Below are positions 11,471 through 22,444 of a stretch of 64,000 nt of DNA, one piece after another (position 1 is the stretch's first letter; each line of letters begins with the position of its first letter). Origin of the DNA: Alligator mississippiensis (taxonomy: Eukaryota; Chordata; Crocodylia; Alligatoridae). The translations under genes and the position numbers were made by a program. Below the pieces are notes generated by a model. The model made no database searches. It was not told the DNA's origin and saw nothing but the letters and a program-made list of their open reading frames with translations. The stretch is taken from contig NC_081824.1 in NCBI RefSeq assembly GCF_030867095.1, positions 115,948,162 through 116,012,161 on the forward strand, read 5' to 3'.

Positions 11471-13895
11471 TAAAGGTGCATATCTACTCTGGCTTCTGAC
11501 TGACTTCAGATTAACACAGCTAATTTAACTCTCCATTTTTTCTAAGTCATAGAGAATTATTCAGCCACTTTGTAGAGGTTTAGTGGATTTTCCATCACTG
11601 ACATTTTTAATGTTAGGTTTTCTGGAAGGTATGATTTAGTTCAGGGTTGTCCAACTTCTGAGTGTCTGGGGCCACATATCTCATGGGCTTTATGGACCTC
11701 CCCACTGCACAAGTCATATGTTTGCCAGGCCCCCAGTACCCTTATTAATGTGCCTTTTTACATAATTACTTCATGTTACATACATGCTATCAGTTCTTAT
11801 TACATTCTTTTTAATTAAATTAAAATAAATTAAATTTACCAGTGGTATGAGCAAGCTGTTGTAATGACTCTTCCCCTAGCATTTACGTTTCTGTAACAAT
11901 TGTTGGAGGTCTATGGTCAGAATGACCATAGATGGCCTTTGTAAAAATTTGTGTGAAGAAAGACTTGGAACCATCAATAATTTTTAGTATTTTTATTAAC
12001 ATTTTCTCTAAATGTCTTAGTTAGATATGTTGGCACATCAGCATTTTGTTAATTATTTAATGTGTTCTCATATATTCCTGTTAAATTGGTACCAATTTGA
12101 TGCTACTGCTATAGACATAATAAATATTTTTTTTTGTTTTTGTCAGTTTCTCCAAGATGCAACCTGTGTTCTTGTAGATTCTGGAGTGGGTTCAACAGCT
12201 TATCTAGATACAACTGTTTACTTACTTTTCTATTTCTTAGAGGAATGGCACACCCTTGTTCCTAGTTCATCTATTTGAAGGATAGTACTGTGAATTTGAA
12301 ATTTATTGAATCTAATAAAAAACAAAACAAAATAAAACCTTCCTCTCCTTCCACTCCCCCAAAATCACAGGTTAAGTTGTTACATATACTGTTGAACCCC
12401 AAGCTATTTTTCTGTGGTTTTAGTTGACACAATTTCCTATGTTTCAAAATGTTATCTTCATCATCTCTTCAAGACTCACATAAACAGCAATGGAAACAGA
12501 GTATACTGAAGTAACAGTGAAACTGATTTGTCAAATATTCAACATAAAGAAATCAAAAGCATTTTTTTTTCTTCTAAATGCTTTCCTTTCTAGTACCACA
12601 GCTTTTGGTTGTAACAACAGATATAAAGTAATGCACAGGTTCATCCAAACCAGAGGATATTATTGTTGAATACCTTGCTGACAATGTGGTAGTCTTTTTG
12701 AAAGCAATTTGAATTAATTCATGGTATATTGTATAGGCCTGGATATTTATATAAATGGTGCTTTTTCTTAATTTAATTTTATGTAGGCATAGAAAGGAAA
12801 CACTTTTTTTTGTTGATGTCTCTCTTTTTCGATTTCACAGCAGTTTCAATATAACCGAGTAAGTGCAACCACGTTATAAATCAGAAGTACTGTGTCTTTG
12901 TCTAAAAATATTTAATTTTATAACTTAGTGAAAAATCATAGAGAAGTGTGATTTTTTAAAGTTGATGGTGTTTGTTTATATATGTAGGCCACCCAATGAT
13001 TATAGTAATTCTTTTCTCAAGGACTTGTTTAAGCTGAGCAAAAATGTTTAGTTTTTAGTGGTTTGTTTTCAGTCTTTTTTCCACAAAAGATAAAGAAAAT
13101 GCTTCAAAACACCACCAGAATATGTAATTTAGCAAAAAACCCACTGACCTATAAGACCAAAAATAACATAAAATTAATGTTTCCAATAGATTTAAAAATA
13201 ATCCATATGCACTTCTTTGCTTCTCTGTATTACTCATTCCTGGAACGCAGTGCATGATTTTTCGAAATCTAGACAGAATCATATGTGCTATTATATTTAT
13301 TTTTGTAAATTAGCTTTGTTTTATTTTTATGGAGGAAAAGAATGAGATAAAAAGTTTACAATAATTCTGGAATGCCTTTTTTTGTGATCTGTCTAATTTT
13401 TTTTTCTGGCCAGAGCATTTTGAGGTTGGTTAATTTGGAGTGAGTCAGAAGGATATATATGTAGCTTGCATATTTTATTCAAGTAGAAACCAGGAGATCT
13501 CTTCTCTCATCAATGTTCCAGGATATTCCTAGATACATACTAATTTCAGTTTGTACGCATGGTAATTGCACAGTGTATCCTGAAATCTAGTCAGGAAAAG
13601 ATTATTTCAAGTTGATAGCTCTCTGCTCTCAAATTCTTTAACATGAATCCCATTCTTTGTTATACAAATAGAGATAAATCATTTAAACCGTGTGTGTACA
13701 AATTCAGTAGCTGGTTTTATAAAAATTATAATGATCTCTCCTTACACGTGAAAGCTGTACTAAGCTGCTATTTTATCACATGTAAATGACATACATTGTT
13801 TCAGGCTTTGGTTAGAAGTTTTTATAAATTCCTCATCATCCTTTTCACTTGTCTCCTTGTACCATATGAAAGGCCAGTGAGCAAAAATAGTCTGT
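11471..13895. other. non-coding stretch with hAT-like remnant
   Basis: AT-rich DNA without convincing exons. At 11642 the sequence CAGGGTTGTCCAACTTCTG resembles the left end of a hAT/Charlie-type element, followed by GGGGCCACAT and a C-rich stretch to about 11740. No matching right end is visible, so it would be a 5' remnant only. The 83-codon frame at 12027-12278 has no recognisable domain. Confidence 0.45.
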
Positions 13896-14376
13896 GGATG
13901 CATCCACATGTGCATTTTACCATGAAGCAGACTAATTAGCTCTGCAGTAAAATGTCACTATTTACATGAGCGCAGGTAATAGGGCACAATAAACTAATTA
14001 ACTCCTCCCTAAGATAGTATTGTTGGGGACAGTACTATCTTAGGGTGGAGTAGCTAACTGCACTGAAATGCACATGTAGATGGTGACTGAGTGGGGAGGC
14101 CAGACTCCTGGCTGCTGTCTAGCCACATAGCTCCCCAAGTTCTGGACCCTTGTGCCCCTCTGCCACTCAATGCTTCCATGCAGAGCCCAGGGCTGATCCC
14201 ACGAGCCCCCTGCCAGCCTGGGCCTGCTCTGCCTGGGCCTGCTCTGCCAGCCTGGGACAGCTCAAATTACTTCTGTCCTGGGCTCATGTGTAGACACTGT
14301 GCCTGGGAGCAGTTTACTCTGGCTCAAAGCTCTGGAGTTTGTTGCTTCACCTTAATTTCCTCATGTAGATGCACCC
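13896..14376. mobile_element. F2 TIR DNA element (MITE-like), copy a
   Basis: The ends are GGATGCATCCACATGTGC on the left and CATGTAGATGCACCC on the right, a decayed inverted repeat of GGGTGCATCTACATG. Just inside the left end lies GACTAATTAGCTCTGCAGTAA, shared with copy c near 45.9 kb. A hairpin is formed by CCTAAGATAGTA (14008-14019) and TACTATCTTAGG (14033-14044). The interior is a GC-rich CAGCCTGGGC-type filler. No coding capacity. Confidence 0.75.
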
Positions 14377-15385
14377 AGTAGGCATGGATCAGATTAACGT
14401 CCCAATTTACCTGTGACACTCTTACCTACAGAACAAATGTAGGGACCTCATTTCCTCAAGCATATTGCTGATGATCCTGGGCTTATTTGTCTGAGTCACA
14501 CTCGTTTGCCCTTTATTGCAGTTGCTGTGATCTTGTACTTCAGTTGAGAAATTAGTGTTACAGAATTAGGTTATATTTTCTTAGCTTAGCCTTTTTTTAT
14601 ACTCTGTATGTTAATCCTTGAACAGAGGAAGTTTAAGATATCACAAGACCAATGCCTTCATTAAGAAGACTCATCTCAAACACGTCAAAGGAACAACTCA
14701 AACCAAGACTTAACTCTTTGAGCATGTCTACTTCACATTGGACAGAGCTAGAGAGTATAACTGGGAGGGTGTCCTTCTCAGTCACTTCTGCTCCCTATGT
14801 ACAACATGCTAGAAAATATGTGGCTGTCATTACAGATATGCCACCAGGTATGTCCAGTTCCAGTCGTATGAACATGATTAAGATTGAGAGTGGCCCTGGG
14901 CTACATGACATTTTTGGCATGCAGCATACATTGGGTATGAACGAGTAGGGGCAACATATTTTCAGTGGTGCTCTCTAGCTCTATTTACTCTGGTGTAAGC
15001 ATGGCTTAATCAAAACAAGGCAGAAGAGAAAACTCTTGTTGTTTTCAATAGCTCCCCTCACCTAAGAAACCACAGGAAAAATTAACAATTGTGTAAGTAG
15101 ACGCCACAGTATACAGAACTTATAAGACTGTATCATGGAATTGTTTAGTGACTTGTCATAACCCTGTATTAAATAATTTAATGTGGGTTTCTCAAGCTTT
15201 TAACGAGCAAAATTTGGTGGCATGACGCACATGTTTAATTTGATTATTGTATTTTAGTTTTTAGTATCAATTCAAATAAGAAAGCAAGAATTTTTTTTTT
15301 TTCCTTTAGAGGATCAGAGAATAACACAGGTAATTTAGACTCCTTTCTCTACTGTAACATGCTTGACACGCCTCCTGTGAGTAGT
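14377..15385. other. non-coding stretch
   Basis: No exon or repeat could be assigned. A 98-codon frame at 14652-14948 starts with ATG but shows no domain, signal or repeat family that I recognise and is compatible with chance. Confidence 0.4.
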
Positions 15386-15389
15386 TCTT

Positions 15390-15743
15390 AGGCCTGTGCA
15401 AAGTGGCTAGTTTTCGCTTCGGATTTGGATTTGACCAATTTGGGGGACAGTGATTCAGTTCAGTGATTTGAATTACTGTCCCAATTCAATTCAGCCAAAT
15501 CTCCAAATCTCTGAATCAGCCAGGCCAGGCCCATCCCCCACCCCTCTCCCAGCTGGCAATGGCTGCCCCGCCTGTCCCAGCTCCTGGCACTTGTTAAAAA
15601 ACAGCCCTAGCTCAGCAGTTGCTGAAATGCAGGGGATGATCCCTGCTGCCCTCCACTGCTCCACACTGGATGGGGGACTCTGCACGAGCCCGCTGCCCCC
15701 CCACTCCCCCAGCCACCCATCATAGATTCTATGATTCTATGAA
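15390..15743 (+). mobile_element. unclassified GC-rich repeat ending in a CR1-type tail
   Basis: The left part begins GGCCTGTGCAAAGTGGCTAG, followed by CGCTTCGGATTTGGATTTG and CAATTCAATTCAGCCAAATC. It then becomes a GC-rich filler. At 15722-15740 the sequence is ATAGATTCTATGATTCTATG, which matches the (ATTCTATG)n 3' tail of CR1 elements in plus orientation. The part before the tail does not look like a CR1 3' end, so this may be a composite. Confidence 0.4.
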
Positions 15744-15744
15744 T

Positions 15745-15918
15745 ACACCAATTTAACCTAAATCAGTTAAGTCTGATACTACATCTATCCAGGTTTATCT
15801 TAAACTGGGATTGACTATCTTACAAGTTGTTTATGTGCACTGAACTCCTTCTGTGTTACAGATTTGAACTGCTTTCTGATCATTTATACCAGTTAATGTG
15901 TAACTTCTGTCCCTAGCC
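15745..15918 (-). mobile_element. F1 TIR DNA element, copy F (end fragment)
   Basis: The segment carries AAATCAGTTAAGTCTGATAC, then TGTGCACTGAACTCC, and ends in ACTTCTGTCCCTAGCC, the reverse complement of the F1 left terminus. The other terminus is missing, replaced by the CR1-type tail immediately to the left. Confidence 0.75.
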
Positions 15919-17055
15919 TTAGAGCAGTATTCCTGGACATAAGCTCAAAATAAATGAGAAAATTCCATTCTTGCTTAAGCACTTCCTTTTTGACTGCAGA
16001 TACTGTAGATATAGGCAATCCTTTAAAAAATCAGCAACAGGCAAAATTTAGAGATTATTTTTCCTCCACCAGGGGTCACTGAGTAGATTCGGCAGTAGGC
16101 AGGCCTTGCTCTGATAAAATAAGCCCTCCATTAAGTCTTTGGCAAGACACCTTGTCCAGTCAGTTGCAGATCAAAGTCTGTGTAGAGGGAAGAATCTCAA
16201 CATTTTGCAAGTCATTAGCAGACAAAGAAGTGGGTGCTGGACAAGGTACAAAGAGTTCTACAAAGCTTTTAAACTCTTCCAAGAGTGGCTTTCTCATCTC
16301 GCCAAAATTAAAAATTTCTAAATTCAGAAAGATATGAAGGAGGCAAGATCTCATCCTCTAGAAATAGGGGCCATGGAACAAGTTCAGAAGAAGAAGGAAA
16401 TGGGAGTATTCCATACTATTCATAATTCCAAAGCATTGTACACATTACAATTTGAGCTTTTCAGTATGATTCTTACACCCAATTTGAATACAAATAGCGG
16501 AGACTGGTTAGCCTAGCTGAGCCTAAGCTCTATAAGATTTCTATGCCATTTTCTGCCTTGTTCATGGTTCCTTAACCTTGAAAGGAACACTGAGAGAAAA
16601 CAAGGTGAGGGAAAACTTGCTGAGTTGTGTGTATTCTCCCTCCACCTGTCACTTTTCCCTAGGAAAGCAAGATGTGGTTCCATGTGATCAAGCTGTCAAG
16701 ATGACTTCATATTCTTCATCAATTATTTATTGCATTTAAGGCATTTAAAGTTCTTCAGTGATCTGTTCTCCTCTGCCATTAGAACATCTTTTCATTCTGT
16801 TCTTTTTTGTTAAAGGGTTGGTGTTTCTTTCAGTAAAGCACAGCATTCATACTGTTCAAAGGGAAAATGCAAAATTATAAATTATTTAACGACATTCAGG
16901 TTATCAAAATAGTAAGAAATGAGCTTCACTTTTGCTAAGGTGCTTTAAGAACACATCAAAGAAACATTCAAGTGCACACCCAGGAAATCTGCAAAGCCAA
17001 GAACTTTGGGTAACTTTTTCTAACCGATTGCTTTTGGCATTCCACTGATCTAAAG
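15919..17055. other. non-coding stretch
   Basis: No coding or RNA feature recognised. Overlapping 60-64 codon frames on both strands at 16139-16354 lack family resemblance and are most likely chance. Confidence 0.4.
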
Positions 17056-17337
17056 CAATGGTTCTCAACCTTTTACAGTGGTGGCCTGGGTGCTCACAAT
17101 TCTGGGCCCTCCAGTAAGGTACTGGGGGAAGGGGGAGGGAGGGAGATGGCAGCTAATTGGAAAGAGGGTGAGGGAGAGCAGGGAGAACTGTGGAGGGGAT
17201 CAATGGCATGGCACAAGGCAGGGAAGGGGACAGTTTGGGCTGAGTTGCATACTGCTAATCACTGATATGTGGACTGGATCTGATCACTTCAGGGGGGTGT
17301 CCTCCCTTGTCCATTGGCTGTAGGCTGAGTACCATTG
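17056..17337. mobile_element. short hAT-like DNA element with 8-bp flanking duplication
   Basis: The left end CAATGGTTCTCAACCTTTT and the right end GGCTGAGTACCATTG are inverted repeats (13 of 15 positions), in the style of Charlie-type hAT termini (CAGNGGTTCTCAACC). The flanks ATCTAAAG (17048-17055) and ATTTACAG (17338-17345) agree at 6 of 8 positions, the length expected for a hAT target duplication. The interior is GA/GC-rich and non-coding, so the element is non-autonomous. Confidence 0.75.
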
Positions 17338-17656
17338 ATTTACAGCTAAAAAGTTAGAACATTGCAAAGTGTATATTTTAAAATCACAAACTTCATGCAT
17401 ACATTTCAGGAAACTTCAAAATGATAATTTAAAAAAATGTCAGAGTCCACACATTTATATATCTAAAATGAGTTTCTGAAGTCATGTAACAGCCTCAGCA
17501 TTGACTTTGGTGTACCAGGATTTACCTCCAAATCTGAGAGAGAGAAGGGTACTTTTCTTGAGAGGGTAGATCTAGGGCTACAGCATGAACAGTATGGCCA
17601 TAGGAATCTATGGAGAAGCCTAACCCAAGGATAAGACTTGAAATTAATGTTGTTAT

Positions 17657-18470
17657 TTAATTACTAGCAAATTGCCTGTCATGAATGATGTGGGGGTAGA
17701 GCACCAACACCGAGTGCTCTGCGGTACCACCACTCCGCCTCTGGCCTGGTGCACCCCCCTCGCATTCCCCCCATCCCCCCATCTCTGGTCTCATGCGCCT
17801 CCCACCCCCCATGTTCCTCCAACCCCTCACATCTGGCCCCATGCATACCTCCACCCCTGCATCTCCCCCACTTCTCAGATCCTCCCCACGCCCTGCCTCT
17901 GGCCCCGTGCACTCCCCCACCCCCAACCTTTGGTCCCATGTGCTCCTCTCACCTCCCTGTGTCCCCTCCCACCTCCCACATCCAGCCTTGTGAGTCCCCC
18001 ACTCCCTGCCGCTCCACCCTGTGCTGCTGAGGGCTCCCAGGAACAGGGGGGAAGGGAGCTTGCACACAGCGGTGGCTGCCAACACCCAGCAGCAGGCAAC
18101 ATCCCCCCTCCTACATCCCCTCCCCCTCTCCTCTCTTCCTCCCTGCTGCCTCCCTCTCTGCTGGGTGTTGTCAGGGCTGGGTGGCAGTGGTGGCAGCAGA
18201 GTGGGAGTCATGGTGGCAGCAGGGGGCGCTGTCACCAGAAATGCCCCCTTTCGCTTCCCCCCATCCCCACTCCTTCCCTCCTCCCTCCCCTCTTCCCCAC
18301 CACCTCCCCTGCCCTGTTGGTTGTTGGGGGCTCCCATGGTGGCTCCTTCGCATCCTCACCTGCCTCTGTCCATAACACTCCAGGCACTTGCAGCCAATTA
18401 GCGCATGCACTCTCAGCAGCGTGTGTGCAGTTGGCCCAGAGCCTTATGGACAGACAGACAGACTAAGGCT
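17657..18470. repeat. GC-rich, C-skewed insert of unknown class
   Basis: An abrupt GC-rich island within AT-rich DNA, with long C-rich runs on the + strand (CCCCCATCTC and CCTCCCAC units) and a (GACA)n run at about 18449-18463, followed by CTAAGGCTTTCATTATATTA. The proline/serine-rich open frame at 17672-18466 and its glycine-rich antisense counterpart are by-products of this skew. The sharp edges suggest an inserted repeat, but I cannot place it in a family. Confidence 0.5.
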
Positions 18471-18678
18471 TTCATTATATTAGAATTAATATTCTTGCAA
18501 AATTGATTCCTAAGAAGGGCATGAGTTTTTCCTATATGGTATATTTCAGTGTAAACAGGGAAAATCAAACTGCTTATACATTGAAGATTTCTCAAAGACT
18601 TCTGTAGACATTGAATAAAGCTCATATAGGTCCCAGTCTATATAGGTCCTGGACTAAACATTTTACCTTGCTTTAGAT

Positions 18679-19017
18679 CAGTGGTCACCAACCAGTTGAT
18701 CTCGATTGGCTGGTCAAACATGGAGCTTCTGACAGTTGATCTCAGTCTGTCAGAGGCTCCATGATCGGGAGTGGCAGGAGACACATGGCTGGGCTGAACC
18801 ACACCCCCTGCCATCCAGGCCACGCTGGGTGAGTGGGGTCAGAACCTGGGTGGCTTGTCTGGGAGATAGGGGGGGAGGGTTGCGGGGGGGCAGGGGCTGG
18901 GGTGGGGGGGCCAGGGGAGCAGGTTGTGGGCTGGGGGACAGGGCAGGGGCAGTAGATCCTGAGGTGCCCTTTACTTACAAAAAGTGATCTTCACCATAAA
19001 AAGGTTGGAGACCACAG
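18679..19017. mobile_element. hAT-like DNA element, CAGTGGTCACCAACC termini
   Basis: The left terminus CAGTGGTCACCAACCAG is mirrored by AAAAGGTTGGAGACCACAG at the right. The 8-base flanks CTTTAGAT (18671-18678) and TTTTAATT (19018-19025) agree at 5 positions, a weak but plausible aged target duplication. Near the left end, GAGCTTCTGACAGTTGATCT and AGTCTGTCAGAGGCTCCAT form a further inverted repeat. A G-rich run fills 18860-18950. No transposase is encoded. Confidence 0.75.
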
Positions 19018-19079
19018 TTTTAATTACTTCTTTTACTAATCGTGATCTTGTAGTCAGTACACAACCAAAATTAAATGGA

Positions 19080-19225
19080 AGTTTTGTCTTCAGCTTGGCA
19101 AGGTTCTTTGGGTAGATGCGATATCTTTTATTAAACCGAGTAATTGGAAAAAAATTATTTGCAAGCTTTTAGGTGCAATCACCCTTCTTGAGGCATAGGG
19201 GATCTCTGTTGGTCTGATACTCCAA
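19080..19225 (+). repeat. dispersed repeat fragment (ATATCTTTTATTAAACC type)
   Basis: The order GGCAAGGTTCTTTGGGTAGA, ATATCTTTTATTAAACCGAG, AATTGGAAAAAAATT, GCAAGCTTTTAGG and CCCTTCTTGAGG is characteristic of a dispersed amniote repeat in which ATATCTTTTATTGGACCAAC precedes AAGCTTTCGGG and a CTTCAGG-type segment. Related pieces occur near 21590-21690 and 25604-25628 (plus) and 20795-20865 (minus). The class (SINE, LINE tail or other) is uncertain. Confidence 0.5.
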
Positions 19226-19869
19226 AGAATGAAAGAAGCTAAAAGTGTGACAGGATGTCAGTGAGATTGTAAATAGGTAGAAATTAAGAAAACAGAAGGT
19301 AGAGAAGGGGGAAACAATGGGGGGAAAATGCCAAAGGTACGTAAGGGAGACTCTACTGTACTTGAGTTCTCCAAGGTAGAAAAGAGGCTGTCTGTGAAAA
19401 AGTAAATAGCTGGAACTTACAAAGACAACTTGTCTTTAGCTTAACACTCTGCTAGTTATCTGTCATTTGTTATATGAATCAGTTTTTACTTCCAGAATTT
19501 AGAAATGGCAGTAATCATGATGTTCCATAAAATCTTTTTCTCTCAGAAATACACCTTAAAGCTGTATGGAATAACTATGAAGATTTTTTCAGACCTGTTA
19601 TATTCAAAGATTTTACCTACTGCTAACCAAGTTTAAGATGTAGGGAGAAGAATGGCAACATCTGACTTTGAAAATAAAATAAAAATAATGGAAAATGGAA
19701 AATAGTTTAAAGGAATAGTTCTCTTTCTGTTGGAAAAGAATGTATATCTTGTTTCTTGGCAGGTGTGTTATATACGAATTTTAGTTGATAATAAGCAGGA
19801 AGCAAATCTATTCTCTTTCTTTGTTCTATTACAGATTACACCCAAATCATTATTTTTCTTGCTCTATAT

Positions 19870-20170
19870 GACTAGGACAGAAATTCAAAAATCCTGAGCC
19901 TGAATTGATTCAATCTGTGCAGGTTAGTCTAACCTGGTTAGGCTAAGCCAGTCTGTAACCCAGATAGACATTCTAGAAAGGCCGGCATATGCCTGCAGTG
20001 GCTCAGGTTAGAATCCCAGGGGGTGGAGCTAAAGCAGCTCTTGGCTTCCACAGGGTAGAGCTGAGGGAGGCGTGGCCAGGCCCCAGCAGAACACACTGAT
20101 TATTTCCTGTCCCCCCACCCCAGCTGCCCAGCAAGGAATCTTTATCACCCTTAACTCAGTGTTTATCAAG
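19870..20170 (-). mobile_element. F1 TIR DNA element, copy E (truncated)
   Basis: It starts GACTAGGACAGAAATTC, continues GCCTGAATTGATTCAATCTG, AGGTTAGTCTAACCTGG and GGAGGCGTGGCCAGGCCC, and ends near the TTAACTCAGTGTTTATCA motif. These follow the order of the full copy at 24.2 kb. Its right portion is missing, where an F3-type element begins. Confidence 0.8.
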
Positions 20171-20460
20171 TGAGTCTGCTGGGGCGTGGCAATTATTGAG
20201 TCTGCTGGATTGTGGCAATTGCCATGCTCCAGCAACATCGTGCATCTCATGTATCAGTGTCTCCACACTTAAAAACAGTGGTGGGGGCACTTGAACTAAA
20301 GCTCATCAAATGAGTTTCAGTTCAAGCGCCCCCACCACCATTCTTGAGCATAGAGATACTGATAAAGGAGACGCAGCTGTTCTTTAATTAGAACGGCTCC
20401 CAGAGCTTTTCTAATTAAAGGGCTGCTCCCCCACCCCCAGAACACATGTAAAAGTGCCCA
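20170..20460. mobile_element. F3 palindromic DNA element, copy a
   Basis: The right end reads CACATGTAAAAGTGCCCA. Most of the element is a long hairpin: the arm from about 20241 (CATCTCATGTATCAGTGTCT ... GAACTAAAGCTCAT) is the inverted counterpart of the arm ending near 20376 (CAAATGAGTTTCAGTTCAAG ... GATACTGATAAAGGAGACG). A smaller palindrome, TTTAATTAGAACGGCTC / CTTTTCTAATTAAAG, follows at about 20382-20420. No coding capacity. The left end is not clean because it abuts F1 copy E. Confidence 0.75.
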
Positions 20461-20634
20461 CCAGTATTAAAGAAATACTCATTAGGCTGATTTAATGTGC
20501 AGTAACAAATGTGCATGGTTTTTAAGTGACGCTTAATGCTCAGTAGCCTATTTTATTGAGTTTTTTACATGACGCTTTAATGCATAGCAAAATAGGCTAC
20601 TGTGCATTAAAGCACGCACGTAGACGTGCCCACC
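20461..20634. mobile_element. F2/F3-like element fragment with hairpin
   Basis: The right end GCACGTAGACGTGCCCA resembles the F2 terminus. Two arms, GCTTAATGCTCAGTAGCCTA (about 20531-20550) and TAGGCTACTGTGCATTAAAG (about 20592-20611), are inverted repeats of each other. It directly follows the F3 copy, so either two elements sit head to tail or this is one composite element. Confidence 0.6.
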
Positions 20635-20794
20635 TTCACTTACACGGTCCCATACCATCATAATATATATGCTGCAAGAGTATCCTGCATTGAGTGAGGA
20701 ATTATGTATTTCCTCATTGTTTTTCCTAAGAGCACATTGTTGTACTAAGCGCCTCACAAATATCAAGACATATAAAAAAACAGAACTCTTGGAT

Positions 20795-21015
20795 CTAGAA
20801 TGATACCTTTTTTGTATATCTTTTTGTCTCAGACCAGCATGGCTACCAAGTACACCCCTGAATCACAAATATCAATGCAATTAAATCTGCAACTCCTCTG
20901 TGAGGTACAAGGAAGGTGTTCAGATCTCTGTTTTACAGAGATAAAGATAAAAGGATTTGCCTGAGGAATGAGTGCCAGAGCCATGTTAAAGTTCATGACC
21001 TTCTCTCTCTGAATG
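20795..21015. repeat. dispersed-repeat end and possible MIR-like remnant
   Basis: The segment TCAGACCAGCATGGCTACCA (20830-20849) is the inverse of the GTAGCCATGCTGGTCTGA start of the dispersed repeat also seen near 19.1 kb. The following GTTTTACAGAGATAAAGATA and GGATTTGCCTGAGGAATGAG-TGCCAGAGCC region loosely follows the core of MIR-type SINEs. Both assignments rest on short matches. Confidence 0.35.
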
Positions 21016-21589
21016 CTGTGTTCATGTGTATAGACCACAGTACCTTAATACTAGGTCTACTAAATAACTGAAGCTCCCATTCCATTTGAAGCTGTGAGCA
21101 TTTTTGCATATTATTGCAGGTGTCTCAAGTGGGGCACTCAGAAAATGATATAACAGTTCATAGCTTCCTGGCTGTTTTAAGTACCTTCCTCAGCTTCACA
21201 CAAGAAATCTCTGTTAGAAATAGACATGAGTTCTTTGGGGCTATGAACTGTCTTAACCATAAGACTATCCATTTTCTTTCTGTATTCTCTTGATTTGCTT
21301 TAGAAATTGGAAGACTGGTTGAAAACAAATGTGATAGGGATTCTACATCCATAGGCCTGACATTCCCAGAGTATCTTCCATGCTGTACACTGAATGAAGC
21401 AGGGTGTATGTGGAAAAAATATATGATCATGTCATCAAGTCATATCATAATGCACATAAAAAAAGGAGATACATTTAGATTTTGTGGACAGGTTTTTAGG
21501 CGAGAACAGTCATAGCGTCTGTCCTCTATATTTTTTATTTTTAAAACATAATGTAAGAGTGATGTTGAAGCCATGACAGTCTAGCAATT

Positions 21590-21695
21590 ATGTGAGGGGC
21601 AAGGATTTCTTAGGGTCGTATCTTTTATTGGACTAACTATGTAGTTAGGATAAAGACACATTTTCGAATGTGAGACATTCTTCAGGCCATATCCT
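21590..21695 (+). repeat. dispersed repeat fragment, second copy
   Basis: GGGGCAAGGATTTCTTAGGG, TATCTTTTATTGGACTAACT, a diverged middle and GACATTCTTCAGGCC reproduce the order of the copy near 19.1 kb. No boundaries or target duplication were identified. Confidence 0.5.
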
Positions 21696-22230
21696 GCATG
21701 CCAAAGCTTGTTTAACTTTATCCCGAGTATCCCTTGCCTCTCACATATTTTTTAAAGGTAACTTTTAGTGGACCGAGGGAGGACATATTTGCCTTCTAAA
21801 TTATCTGAGTGGGAAGCAAATGGGGAAATGTTCCTTGTCTTATAATAACTTCTTTGGATTACCATCTGTCGGAGTCATTCTGAAGACTTTAAAATTGTGA
21901 AACAGTCTTGATATAGTGCTTTTAATATGCCTCTCATCACCAATTCCTGGGCTTCAGTTTTTGTCTTGCAGTTTAACTAATTCTCCACATTTTAATTTAA
22001 CTGAAGCACTCTCAGTCAGCCTGTTTCTAGTAACCCTAACATTCTCCTGAATGGAAGATCATGCTTAAAGAATCATTATTGGAGATATTACAGCTTTCTT
22101 CTAAGATATACATTTTTTTTAACTCATATGACTGACTTACAAGCAAGTAACAGGACTTTTCCAAATTGTTATTCATTGTTCTTAACGCATGGGTGTGTCA
22201 CTGGGAAGAAACACATGTTTCTCCTCTAGG

Positions 22231-22281
22231 TCCAGTTCTGGAAGTTGCAGCTTTAAACTCGATGAAGTGTTTTATACACTA

Positions 22282-22323
<42 letters not shown>

Positions 22324-22444
22324 GTGTTTGTTGATCAGGAAGCCAGGAATCCTTCTAATTAAGAGATTTCTCAAAAAGGTAAAATTTTTATCTTGGAGCA
22401 TAAAACACTTCATCAGTTTTAAAGCCACATCTGTGAGGACTGGT
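22231..22444. repeat. inverted repeat enclosing a (TA)n microsatellite
   Basis: The arm at 22231-22277, containing CTTTAAACTCGATGAAGTGT and TTTATAC, is the inverted counterpart of 22399-22444, containing GCATAAAACACTTCATCAGT and TTTAAAG. Matching continues outward into TCCAGTTCT versus AGGACTGG. Between the arms lie a (TA) run of about 38 bases at 22283-22321 and an AT-rich loop. It may be a decayed DNA-transposon pair of ends or a cruciform-prone site. Confidence 0.65.
22283..22321. repeat. (TA)n microsatellite
   Basis: Nineteen or so TA units without interruption, inside the loop of the inverted repeat at 22231-22444. Confidence 0.95.

Noticed and set aside
10968..11476. 8-bp target duplication for F1 copy A
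   Set aside because: TCTAAATG and CCTAAAGG look similar, but the comparison depends on where the terminus is set, and copies B and C show no matching flanks.
14652..14948. 98-codon ORF as a host exon
   Set aside because: No domain, no clear splice sites at its edges, and the length is compatible with chance in 64 kb.
17657..18470. Proline-rich protein of 264 codons
   Set aside because: A C-skewed GC-rich insert with equally long Gly/Arg-rich antisense frames. No initiation context or domain supports a gene.
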